Assembly: GCA_016209785.1 (NCBI GenBank)
Contig: JACQVM010000244.1
Location: 1-7,316, forward strand
DNA: 7,316 nucleotides
Source: Candidatus Melainabacteria bacterium
GTDB taxonomy: Bacteria > Cyanobacteriota > Vampirovibrionia > Obscuribacterales > Obscuribacteraceae
Reading direction: 5' to 3'
Part shown: positions 1-6,127 of the stretch, one piece after another
How the letters are laid out: each line of letters opens with the position of its first letter
Position numbering within the stretch: the first letter of the stretch is position 1
The notes under the pieces: generated by a model
What the model was told of the DNA's origin: nothing
Databases searched by the model: none
The model's input: the letters and a program-made list of their open reading frames with translations, nothing else
Program-made: the position numbers and the translations under genes

Positions 1-868
1 AGATGTACTTGTGGTCGTAGGCAAAGGGTAGCTCCCCTAGCTGCCATCCAAAACGTTTCCCACATGTGTCTGATACGCCCGGGTCACACCAGCAATCGCG
101 GCCCCAATCGCGTAATGACTTGGCTGTTTTGATTAGGCGAGGGTGGTTAATGACTACACCACCGCCTTCCCCCATGGTCATATGGTGTGCAGGATAAAAG
201 CTAAGCGAAGACATAGCACCAAAGGTTCCAACTAGTTGCCCATCAAAGGTTGCTCCCAAAGCATCGCAGCCATCTTCTAGCACCCACAGGTGATGGCGGT
301 GGGCAATGTCCATAATGATGGTCATATCGCAAGGATTACCGACTGTATGGGGGACAAAAATTGCCTTGGTGGCTGGTCCGATGGCATCCTCAATTAAGTT
401 GGGATTTATGTTGTAAGTGCCAACTTCACAGTCTACAAAGACCGGCACTAGCTGATTTTGAATAATAGGAGCTAATGTTGTAGGGAATGTAACGGCTGGA
501 GTTATAACCTCATCCCCAGCCCCAAGGGGACGAGGATCTTCGCTTCCTCGATATCGTGCGAGCTCATTGGAGCACAGTGTTGCCACCATTAAAAGATTGG
601 CAGATGAACCTGAATTCACCAGCATAAAACCTTTGCTCCCAAAGAATTTAGACATTGCCTTTTCAAAGCTGTTTGCCTTGGGACCTGCGGTAAGCCAAAA
701 CTCTAGTGACGAGTCGACCAGATTGACTAGTTCAGCCTCATCGAATACACGCCCCGAATAAGGAATGAACGATTTCCCGGGCTCAAATGGTTTGTGCTTA
801 TGAGCACTCTTGTAATAAGACCTGACCATCTCTAGGATCTGGGCCTTTAGTTGATCTTGGTTGGCCAT
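1..868 (-). CDS. ddhC: CDP-4-dehydro-6-deoxyglucose 3-dehydrase (E1), C-terminus cut by window edge
   Basis: This PLP- and [2Fe-2S]-dependent enzyme removes the C3 hydroxyl of CDP-4-keto-6-deoxyglucose, working with a separate reductase (E3), on the way to CDP-3,6-dideoxyhexoses. The first 289 residues are present; family members have about 437, so roughly 150 C-terminal residues lie beyond position 1. It has the DegT/AHBA fold: a GSSAN loop near 87-91, the PLP-ring aspartate D199 in LEDGCDALG, and SFYPAHHMTMGEGG at 223-236. There the usual PLP lysine is His228, the hallmark of E1 rather than an aminotransferase. Cysteines 201, 259, 261 and 269 fit C-X57-C-X1-C-X7-C exactly, the known cluster ligand pattern. 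ATG at 868 is the first start after an in-frame TAG. The Shine-Dalgarno GGAGG lies an unusually long 17 nt upstream. It is probably in one transcription group with the two genes to its right, though a 131-bp gap precedes it. The family call is very secure. Confidence 0.95.
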   Translation of the reverse strand, partial: MANQDQLKAQILEMVRSYYKSAHKHKPFEPGKSFIPYSGRVFDEAELVNLVDSSLEFWLTAGPKANSFEKAMSKFFGSKGFMLVNSGSSANLLMVATLCSNELARYRGSEDPRPLGAGDEVITPAVTFPTTLAPIIQNQLVPVFVDCEVGTYNINPNLIEDAIGPATKAIFVPHTVGNPCDMTIIMDIAHRHHLWVLEDGCDALGATFDGQLVGTFGAMSSLSFYPAHHMTMGEGGGVVINHPRLIKTAKSLRDWGRDCWCDPGVSDTCGKRFGWQLGELPFAYDHKYI

Positions 869-933
869 AATATATGCGTTTGGCGCCTCCGCCTAATGTG
901 CTTTTAACTATTGAAAAGATTTCCATATATTAT
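867..933 (-). repeat. 10-bp perfect inverted repeat abutting the ddhC start codon
   Basis: ATAATATATG at 867-876 and its exact reverse complement CATATATTAT at 924-933 are separated by 47 nt. In a leftward transcript the second arm ends inside the ATG of ddhC, and the loop contains its Shine-Dalgarno. The arms are A/T-only apart from one G/C pair, so the structure would be weak and may partly reflect base composition. Confidence 0.5.
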
Positions 934-999
934 CCCACCAGAAGCTAGCGGGCATTTCTTTTGAGAGGTAGTGAGGTTGATTGCTATTGCAAGGATCTC
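869..999 (-). promoter_or_regulatory. Leader region between the SDR gene and ddhC
   Basis: This 131-bp gap is long for genes in one operon and holds no credible ORF. On the minus strand it carries a possible extended -10 element, TGGGATAAT (hexamer at 929-934), with no good -35, so ddhC may have a weak extra promoter. It also holds the GC hairpin around the Shine-Dalgarno (882-893) and most of the 10-bp inverted repeat described separately. I see no U-tract terminator. The promoter reading is inference from a single hexamer match. Confidence 0.35.
882..893 (-). promoter_or_regulatory. ddhC Shine-Dalgarno in the tetraloop of a GC hairpin
   Basis: Read on the minus strand the bases are GGCG-GAGG-CGCC: a perfect four-pair GC stem whose four-base loop is the GAGG core of the ribosome-binding site. 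The spacing from GGAGG to the ATG is 17 nt, well beyond the normal 5-10 nt. No closer Shine-Dalgarno is visible. Confidence 0.5.
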
Positions 1000-1989
1000 C
1001 TAAGCCTGCACTAACTCTGCGGCAAGATGAATGTTTGATTTCCACCAATCAATAGTTTTTCTTAAGCCGAGCTCCAAATCAACCACATAAGACCAACCCA
1101 AAAGCTCTCTAGCTAGACTACTGTCCCCGGATTGCTGGAGGATTTCTCCAGGACGGAGCGGCATTGCTGAGGGAAACATCTTAACCGGATGATGTAGTTG
1201 TTCTAAAATCATTTCTACGACTTGCTTGGCTGAGGTGGCACGTCCTGTCGATAAGTTAAATGTCTTGCCTTCAATGTTAGGCAGGACACCAGTTAAGAGG
1301 AGTCCATTGATTACATCATCAACGAAAATGAAATCGCGCTGTTGTTCATTGGCACGCAGCTGAATATCTTTGCCTTGAAGGGTGCTCACTATGGCATGAG
1401 AAATAAGTCTCGATGTGGGGCACCAGGGTCCATAGGTGGCAAACGGACGAACGGTAATTGCAGGTAACCCCTGGCTTTGCCTTAAGGCATGTACAATATG
1501 GTGGCCATCTGCCTTGGATGCACCATAAAGATCTGATGGCGACAGCGGGGATGTCTCAGTGAGCTTAAAACCTGGTCCATACTCAGCACATGAACCCAGG
1601 TAGACAAACCGCCTAACTCTGCCTTGTGCTGCGCAAGCCTGGGCAACCGCCAAAGTTCCTAAAGTGTTCACTTGGAATAGAGTCTCTGGAACAACCTGGT
1701 GAGAGACGCCAGAGGCAGCCATGTGGAACACAATCTCAGGATCTACAGATGACACAGTTTCACCAATCTTCTCAGAGTCTAAGCAGTGTCCTTCCACAAT
1801 TTGAATCTTGTCTGTCAAATCAGCAGTGCTTAGATTACCTGAGCACCTTCTTTGATAAGACCATACTTGCGCATTCAGCTCGACAAGCTTACGTGCCAAG
1901 TGAGAGCCAAGAAAGCCTGTAGCTCCTGTTAGCAATACCCTTCGTTTGTCCCACAATTGGGGCAGTTGGAACTTATACTCTTGATTCAA
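1000..1989 (-). CDS. Extended SDR: NAD(P)-dependent epimerase/dehydratase, probably a CDP-sugar 4-ketoreductase or epimerase
   Basis: An extended short-chain dehydrogenase/reductase with an N-terminal Rossmann fold. Residue numbers assume a TTG start at 1989 (329 aa). TGATGFLG is at 21-28, and beta-2 ends in an Arg pair (47-48) with no acidic residue, hinting at NADP(H). The active site is Ser133 (SCAEYG) with Tyr155 and Lys159 (YGASK), followed by VRPFATYGP and RDFIFVDD. It sits where ddhB (CDP-glucose 4,6-dehydratase) normally lies, between ddhA and ddhC. However, it lacks both the DKCY motif of RfbG/DdhB and the TDE acids of RmlB-type dehydratases, so a ketoreductase (RfbJ/abequose-synthase-like) or epimerase is likelier. 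The start is uncertain. The TTG at 1989 overlaps ddhA by 17 nt and has a weak GGGA site 5 nt upstream. GTG at 2022, TTG at 1956 and ATG at 2085 are also in frame; the last would overlap ddhA by 113 nt. The family is secure, the substrate inferred. Confidence 0.85.
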   Translation of the reverse strand: MNQEYKFQLPQLWDKRRVLLTGATGFLGSHLARKLVELNAQVWSYQRRCSGNLSTADLTDKIQIVEGHCLDSEKIGETVSSVDPEIVFHMAASGVSHQVVPETLFQVNTLGTLAVAQACAAQGRVRRFVYLGSCAEYGPGFKLTETSPLSPSDLYGASKADGHHIVHALRQSQGLPAITVRPFATYGPWCPTSRLISHAIVSTLQGKDIQLRANEQQRDFIFVDDVINGLLLTGVLPNIEGKTFNLSTGRATSAKQVVEMILEQLHHPVKMFPSAMPLRPGEILQQSGDSSLARELLGWSYVVDLELGLRKTIDWWKSNIHLAAELVQA

Positions 1990-2761
1990 CGTGATCCCAA
2001 ACTCTCCATGGAGCTTGTCCACTCTGCCATAGTGTTTCCAGGAGCTGCATTTCGCGCCGCACGTCCATGCATTGCCAGAAATCATTATGGCGATAGGCCT
2101 TAAGCTCAGAATCCAGTGCTAGCTTTTCTAAAGGTTCTTTTTCAAAAATAGAGTGATCACCTTCAATATAGTCAACAATGCCAGGCTCTAAAACAAAGAA
2201 GCCACCATTTATCCAGCCCTCGCCGCTGTTTGGTTTTTCCTCAAAGAGTGAGACTTTGTCGCCATCAAAACTAATCTTTCCAAACCGGGCCGGTGGACGA
2301 ACTGCAGTTATAGTAGCTAGGCGTCCGTGGGATTTGTGAAATTTAATTATCTCGTGAATGTTTACGTTGGACAATCCGTCAGTGTATGTAAGCAAGAACG
2401 GTTCGTTGCCAATAAAATTGCCAAGCCTCTTTACTCGACCACCGGTTTCTGTTGAAAGCCCTGTGTCTAAAAGGTGTACAGTCCAGTCTTCGCTGTTGTG
2501 GTCTCGAACAATAACTTCACCACGTTGAAGATTAATGGTTAGATTGCTGGCATGGTGATGGTAGTTAAGGAAGTACTCCTTAATGAGTTCGCTCTTATAT
2601 CCTAGTGCTAGGACAAACTCTTTAAAGCCAAAGGAGCTATAAAATTTCATAAGGTGCCAGAGAATTGGTCGGCCACCTATTTCTACCAAGGCTTTAGGTC
2701 TTACGGTGGTTTCTTCTTGCAATCTGGTGCCTAAACCACCAGCTAAAATAGCTACCTTCAT
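1973..2761 (-). CDS. ddhA: Glucose-1-phosphate cytidylyltransferase
   Basis: This enzyme joins CTP and glucose-1-phosphate to give CDP-glucose, the entry step to CDP-3,6-dideoxyhexoses. At 262 residues it matches the family (about 257). The nucleotide-binding loop LAGGLGTRLQEET is at 6-18 and RPKALVEIGGRPILWH, with the substrate lysine Lys23, at 21-36. LLDTGLSTETGGRVKRLG lies around 97-114, a metal-binding aspartate at 128 (YTDGLSN), WINGGFFVLEP at 183-193, and a second acidic site, Asp233, in FWQCMD. Two spots differ from Salmonella RfbF: YTDGLSN for YGDGVAD and WQCMDV for WQPMDT. These suggest a divergent subfamily, so nucleotide specificity leans partly on the neighbouring E1 gene. The ATG at 2761 has GAGG 7 nt upstream. 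It is the first gene of the leftward group and its stop overlaps the next gene. Also known as rfbF. Confidence 0.9.
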   Translation of the reverse strand: MKVAILAGGLGTRLQEETTVRPKALVEIGGRPILWHLMKFYSSFGFKEFVLALGYKSELIKEYFLNYHHHASNLTINLQRGEVIVRDHNSEDWTVHLLDTGLSTETGGRVKRLGNFIGNEPFLLTYTDGLSNVNIHEIIKFHKSHGRLATITAVRPPARFGKISFDGDKVSLFEEKPNSGEGWINGGFFVLEPGIVDYIEGDHSIFEKEPLEKLALDSELKAYRHNDFWQCMDVRREMQLLETLWQSGQAPWRVWDHVESRV

Positions 2762-2808
2762 GGTTTGTCCTCAACCTTACACAAGGCCGCTCAATATTTT
2801 AGCTGGTG
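2737..2808 (-). repeat. 14-bp perfect inverted repeat spanning the ddhA ribosome-binding site and start
   Basis: CACCAGCTAAAATA at 2737-2750 is the exact reverse complement of TATTTTAGCTGGTG at 2795-2808, with 44 nt between. One arm is formed by early ddhA codons (the ILAG stretch, about codons 4-9), the other lies in the leader. A leftward transcript starting beyond 2808 could fold with the Shine-Dalgarno and ATG in the loop. A third, shorter copy (CCAGCTAA) is at 2828-2835. Whether it acts as RNA, as an operator, or not at all is unknown. Confidence 0.6.
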
Positions 2809-2907
2809 TTGCCCTAATTCTAAAGTTCCAGCTAAGCTGCTGGCATGATGAGCAGGATTGGGCCATCAGAGAACTAAGCATGGTCACGACTTTAGTAAGT
2901 TTAGGAC

Positions 2908-2935
2908 TTGCTTAAGGTTTGCTTAGAGTTGCTTG
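2908..2935 (+). repeat. Three helically phased TTGCTT repeats
   Basis: TTGCTTA at 2908-2914, TTGCTTA at 2919-2925 and TTGCTTG at 2929-2935 repeat at 11- and 10-bp steps, which places them on one face of the helix. The last copy overlaps a candidate -35 element. An inverted copy, CTAAGCA, lies at 2874-2880. The pattern suits cooperative binding of a regulator upstream of the rightward genes, but no binding protein can be named. Confidence 0.45.
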
Positions 2936-2955
2936 TTGTCAACGGCGTTGTATCA

Positions 2956-2984
2956 TTGGCTCGTCAGTCTGAGGACTGTATATA
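2956..2984 (+). promoter_or_regulatory. Candidate promoter with palindrome in its spacer
   Basis: TTGGCT at 2956-2961 and TATATA at 2979-2984 are 17 bp apart and would start transcription near 2991, giving a leader of about 26 nt. The spacer contains CAGTC-TGAG-GACTG (2965-2978), a perfect 5-bp inverted repeat placed where a repressor dimer could sit. The -35 match is weak, so this is a candidate only. Confidence 0.35.
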
Positions 2985-3016
2985 AAGGACACGGCGTACA
3001 GAGGTATGGGGTACAA

Positions 3017-4321
3017 ATGGCAAAATTAGCCTTGCTAGGTGGCAAGCCAGTCCTTGAGATGGCGCTAGCGTCTTATAACCCTATGGGGCAAGAGGAATTA
3101 GATGCGGTCACCAAGGTTATGAGATCCGGTAAACTTTCGGGCTTTGTAGGCGCTTGGGGGGATGACTTTGATGGTGGCCACACAGTAAAGCAGTTTGAGC
3201 AAGATTGGTCCAAGAAATTTGCCGTGGAGCACTGTGTGTCGGTTAATTCTGCTACTTCTGGACTGTTTGCTGCAGTTGCTGCGGCTGGTGTGGGTCCAGG
3301 GGATGAGGTTATAGTGCCCCCGTATACTATGTCCGCTACGGTTATGGCCCCGCTGGTTTATGGTGGTATCCCAGTTTTTGCCGATATTGAGCCAGATACC
3401 TTTTGCCTCGACCCAGCCAGTGTTGTGCAAAATATAACCTCAAAAACAAAAGCAATTATTGTTGTAAATCTTTTTGGGCATCCAGCTAAATTACATGAGT
3501 TGCGTGCCATAGCTGATGGGCAGGGCATTGTGCTTATTGAAGACAATGCTCAAGGACCGTTAGCTTCAGAGGAGGGAAAGCTAGCTGGAACCATTGGGCA
3601 CATTGGTGTGTTTAGCTTGAACTTTCACAAGCACTTTCATACTGGGGAAGGTGGCATGTGCGTCACAGACGATTCAAAATTTGCACTCAAACTTAAGGCC
3701 GTTAGAAATCATGGAGAAAATATTGTAGAGCCTCTTAATATTGATGACCTGACCAATATGATTGGTTTTAACTACCGCATGACTGAGCTTTGTGCTGGTA
3801 TTGGCATTGAACAACTTAAGAAGATTGATCAACTGGTGAGCCGCCGTGAGCAAATTGCCCAGAAGCTTACACAAGGTATCCAGGGGATGAGTGGGCTGAC
3901 ACCACCACAGGTGCGTCCAGGATGCAGGCATGTATATTACGTATGGGCTCTGCGGATTGATCGCAATAGAATTGGCGTATCCAGAGAAACATTTTGCCAG
4001 GCATTGCGTGCTGAAGGTGTCCCTGCAGTGCCGCATTATGTTAAGCCGCTGTATTGGTTGCCGGTCTTTCAAAAACGTATTGCCATAGGTTCGCACGGAT
4101 TTCCGTTTTCAGTAAGTTCGCGCAAGTACGCCAGAGGTATGTGTCCGGTAGTGGAGCAAATGCACCTTAAAGAACTTATGTATCTTGGAATTTGCAGCTA
4201 TGAGCTTAGCGATCCGGATGTAGCTGCAGTATTGGCCGCATTTAATAAGGTATATGCATGCCTTGATGATTTGCAACAATTTGAACGCACTCAAGTTCAA
4301 CAGGAGGTACTCAGTGTCTAA
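3017..4321 (+). CDS. DegT/DnrJ/EryC1/StrS-family PLP-dependent sugar aminotransferase
   Basis: It is predicted to transfer an amino group, normally from glutamate, to a keto-sugar. Numbering follows ATG 3017 (434 aa). The phosphate-binding region NSATSG is at 77-82, PLP-ring aspartate D176 in IEDNAQG, and the Schiff-base lysine K205 in NFHKHFHTGEGG (202-213), aligned with the K of the family SKN motif. So, unlike the E1 dehydrase at the left of the window, this is a true aminotransferase. RNHGEN (230-235), NYRMTE (252-257) and PHYVKPLY (339-346) are also family features. The start at 3017 has GGGG 5 nt upstream and begins right at the conserved MAKLALLGGKPV region. A TTG at 2933 would only add 28 unconserved residues running into the promoter. 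It is first in a tight group whose next gene overlaps its stop. A Gfo/Idh oxidoreductase nearby could supply the keto group, as in WbpB/WbpE or NtdC/NtdA. The exact substrate cannot be read from sequence. Confidence 0.9.
   Translation: MAKLALLGGKPVLEMALASYNPMGQEELDAVTKVMRSGKLSGFVGAWGDDFDGGHTVKQFEQDWSKKFAVEHCVSVNSATSGLFAAVAAAGVGPGDEVIVPPYTMSATVMAPLVYGGIPVFADIEPDTFCLDPASVVQNITSKTKAIIVVNLFGHPAKLHELRAIADGQGIVLIEDNAQGPLASEEGKLAGTIGHIGVFSLNFHKHFHTGEGGMCVTDDSKFALKLKAVRNHGENIVEPLNIDDLTNMIGFNYRMTELCAGIGIEQLKKIDQLVSRREQIAQKLTQGIQGMSGLTPPQVRPGCRHVYYVWALRIDRNRIGVSRETFCQALRAEGVPAVPHYVKPLYWLPVFQKRIAIGSHGFPFSVSSRKYARGMCPVVEQMHLKELMYLGICSYELSDPDVAAVLAAFNKVYACLDDLQQFERTQVQQEVLSV
4302..4307 (+). promoter_or_regulatory. 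Shine-Dalgarno deciding the GTG start at 4314
   Basis: AGGAGG lies 6 nt before GTG 4314, within the last codons of the aminotransferase gene. It favours this start over the in-frame ATG at 4254, which would overlap the upstream gene by 68 nt and add 20 unconserved residues. Confidence 0.85.
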
Positions 4322-5066
4322 GCAGACACCAAAAGTGGTGGCAAGCATCGAAGCACGGATGGGATCGTCGCGTCTTCCCGGAAAAGTTTTGAAGGACATT
4401 CATGGACACCCGGCATTGACTAGACTATTGCAGCGCTTGAGACGTTGCCAAAGACTGGACGATATTGTGTTGGCAACAACAGTCCATGAGTCTGATGACG
4501 TGCTGGAGGACTGGGCTAAGTCAAACGGACTCTTATGTTATAGAGGCAGTGAAGAAGACGTATTGCAGCGAGTGGTGGACGCACAGCGCTATGCTGCAAG
4601 TGATGTTGTGGTGGAAATAACAGGTGATTGTATATTGACAGATCCTCAAATTGTGGACATGGGAGTACACACCTTTTGGGAAAATGATTGTGACGTAGTT
4701 AGCAATTGTCGCAAACGTGCGTATCCCATGGGTATGTGCGTGCAAGTATTTCGACTTAAGGATTTAGCCTATGTGGCAGAACATATAGATGATGCGCCAG
4801 TAAGAGAGCATGTATCCCTTTACTTTTATGAACATCCCGAGCTTTACAGATTGATTCATTTGATGCCGCCAGCACGCTGGTATGCTCCAGAGTGGCGGTT
4901 TCAAATTGATTATCCTGCGGATCTGGAGTTTACCAGGCAAGTATACGGTCACCTGGAGCCAAGGTATGGCGAATCTTTTGGGCTTGAGGAAATAATGGAT
5001 CTGTGTCGTGAGTATCCTCACTTACCGGAGATTAATCGGTGTCTTAAGGAAAAATCAGCACGGTAA
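4314..5066 (+). CDS. SpsF-like cytidylyltransferase-fold protein (COG1861)
   Basis: A 250-residue protein of the SpsF family, which shares the nucleotidyltransferase fold of CMP-sialate and CMP-Kdo synthetases. Databases label it variously as a spore-coat polysaccharide protein, glycosyltransferase or cytidylyltransferase. The N-terminal nucleotide-binding motif IEARMGSSRLPGK spans 12-24. RGSEEDVLQR is at 77-86, the metal-site region EITGDCILTDP (Asp105) at 101-111, and RFQIDYPADLE (Asp199) at 195-205. These match the SpsF form, not the RxGSKGxxxKN form of NeuA. It probably activates an acidic or amino sugar with CTP, but this is family inference. The GTG start is set by AGGAGG; the gene overlaps the aminotransferase by 8 nt and lies 9 nt before the oxidoreductase, so translation is likely coupled. 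Gene order resembles spsC-spsF of the Bacillus sps operon. Confidence 0.85.
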   Translation: MSKQTPKVVASIEARMGSSRLPGKVLKDIHGHPALTRLLQRLRRCQRLDDIVLATTVHESDDVLEDWAKSNGLLCYRGSEEDVLQRVVDAQRYAASDVVVEITGDCILTDPQIVDMGVHTFWENDCDVVSNCRKRAYPMGMCVQVFRLKDLAYVAEHIDDAPVREHVSLYFYEHPELYRLIHLMPPARWYAPEWRFQIDYPADLEFTRQVYGHLEPRYGESFGLEEIMDLCREYPHLPEINRCLKEKSAR

Positions 5067-5075
5067 CAGGTATGT

Positions 5076-6113
5076 ATGGTTTTTAGAAAGCTCAAGACAG
5101 CAGTAATTGGTTTTGGGCGTATAGCGCAAGGCTATGCGCGAGATGAGGTGATGGCCAAGCATTTTACTTATGCTACTCATGCACAGGTGCTGGCAGTTCA
5201 TGAGCTTTTTGACTGGCAGGCAGTAGTAGATCCTAATGAAGAGGCCTTGAATTGGGCTCGGGAAAAATGGGGTATTCAGCATACTGCTGTTTCAGTGGAT
5301 CAATTAGATAGTGCCAAAGAGATTGAGGTAGCGGTGTTGGCAACAGCGCCGGAAACTCGACTAAGGCTTATTGAGCTGTTCCCTAATCTCAAGGCTTGTG
5401 TAGTAGAAAAACCGCTGGCTGCAACTCAGGCGGATGCTGAAAAGTTTGTTGAGATGTGCAGGAGACGCAAGATTCTGGCACAAGTAAATCTCATGCGTCG
5501 AGCTGATCGGTTGACGCGACAGTTAGCACTAGGTGGTTTAGTCAGGGAGATTGGTGAAGCCCAGACAGTGTTCGGAATGTATGGCAATGGGCTGTTAAAT
5601 AACGGTACCCATATGGTTGATCTTGTGCGCATGCTTTTTGGTGAGATTCGTTGTGTCCAAGCTCTGTCCGAGATTGAGTTGTTTGTGGAAGGGCCAATTG
5701 TTTCAGATATCAATCTATCTTTTGTCATGCACTTAAGTAGCGGCCTTGCGACGGTCATGCACCCTCTGCGTTTTGCACATTATCGTGAAAATGGTCTGGA
5801 TATCTGGGGGAAAAACGGCAGACTAGCTTATTTGCATGGCGGGCTGACTGTTATAAGATACCCGCGTTGTGATAATCGAGCTCTAAGTGGCGAGAAAGAG
5901 ATAGCTCATGATGAGCCGTTGGCTTTGTCTTCTACAATTGGTGAAGCTATGTATGAGCTGTACTCAAATTTAGGAGCTGCTATCAATGGTAGGGAGCGTT
6001 TGTGGTCGCCGGCCGACTCTGCCCTTGACACTCACCGTGTTATAGAGGCTGTTCTGGTTTCGGCTCGACAAGGTGGAAAGATTGTGTCACCCCAGGAGTT
6101 GCTAGTTGCATAG
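5076..6113 (+). CDS. Gfo/Idh/MocA-family oxidoreductase
   Basis: A 345-residue NAD(P)-dependent sugar dehydrogenase or reductase. The N-terminal Rossmann motif GFGRIA is at 12-17. Beta-2 ends in Asp52 (VVDPN), favouring NAD(H). A segment of about 30 residues with THAQVLAVHELF separates the two, longer than in classical members and typical of polysaccharide-cluster relatives. The EKPLA motif at 111-115 gives the conserved Lys112, and NNGTHMVDLVR at 175-185 supplies the catalytic His179 and Asp182. ATG 5076 has AGG 5 nt upstream. An ATG 4 nt earlier is out of frame and closes after four codons. Lying in the same tight group as a DegT aminotransferase, it may make the 3-keto (or other keto) sugar that is aminated, as WbpB does for WbpE and NtdC for NtdA. 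It could instead reduce a later intermediate. Confidence 0.9.
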   Translation: MVFRKLKTAVIGFGRIAQGYARDEVMAKHFTYATHAQVLAVHELFDWQAVVDPNEEALNWAREKWGIQHTAVSVDQLDSAKEIEVAVLATAPETRLRLIELFPNLKACVVEKPLAATQADAEKFVEMCRRRKILAQVNLMRRADRLTRQLALGGLVREIGEAQTVFGMYGNGLLNNGTHMVDLVRMLFGEIRCVQALSEIELFVEGPIVSDINLSFVMHLSSGLATVMHPLRFAHYRENGLDIWGKNGRLAYLHGGLTVIRYPRCDNRALSGEKEIAHDEPLALSSTIGEAMYELYSNLGAAINGRERLWSPADSALDTHRVIEAVLVSARQGGKIVSPQELLVA

Positions 6114-6127
6114 GGGGACACGCAGAC

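Larger units (their letters stand above)
2762..3016. promoter_or_regulatory. Divergent control region between the two gene groups
   Basis: This 255-bp gap between divergent starts must hold the promoters for both directions and shows no credible gene. Leftward, a good Shine-Dalgarno (GAGG, 2769-2772) precedes ddhA, and TAAAAT at the base of the 14-bp repeat is a poor -10 candidate. Rightward, two weak sigma-70-like pairs are visible: TTGCTT (2929-2934) with TATCAT (2951-2956), spacing 16, and TTGGCT (2956-2961) with TATATA (2979-2984), spacing 17. GGGG at 3008-3011 is the likely ribosome-binding site for the rightward group. Clustered repeats here suggest regulator binding. Confidence 0.55.

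Noticed and set aside
567..761. 64-codon plus-strand ORF
   Set aside because: It lies antisense to well-conserved ddhC sequence, has no Shine-Dalgarno and no recognisable protein features.
2004..2013. CTCCATGGAG palindrome near the SDR gene start
   Set aside because: It has no loop, so it cannot fold as an RNA hairpin, and it lies in ddhA coding sequence. It is probably incidental.
2841..2855. Sigma-54-like TGGCA...GCA element
   Set aside because: The GG to GC spacing is 8 nt rather than 10 and the TTGC half is missing.
2706..2915. 69-codon plus-strand ORF across the ddhA start and control region
   Set aside because: It overlaps conserved ddhA codons antisense. Its NILAG stretch is just the second arm of the 14-bp inverted repeat read forward.
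3098..4096. Minus-strand ORFs of 62-140 codons inside the aminotransferase gene
   Set aside because: The plus-strand frame holds every expected DegT motif; the antisense frames have odd composition and no motifs.
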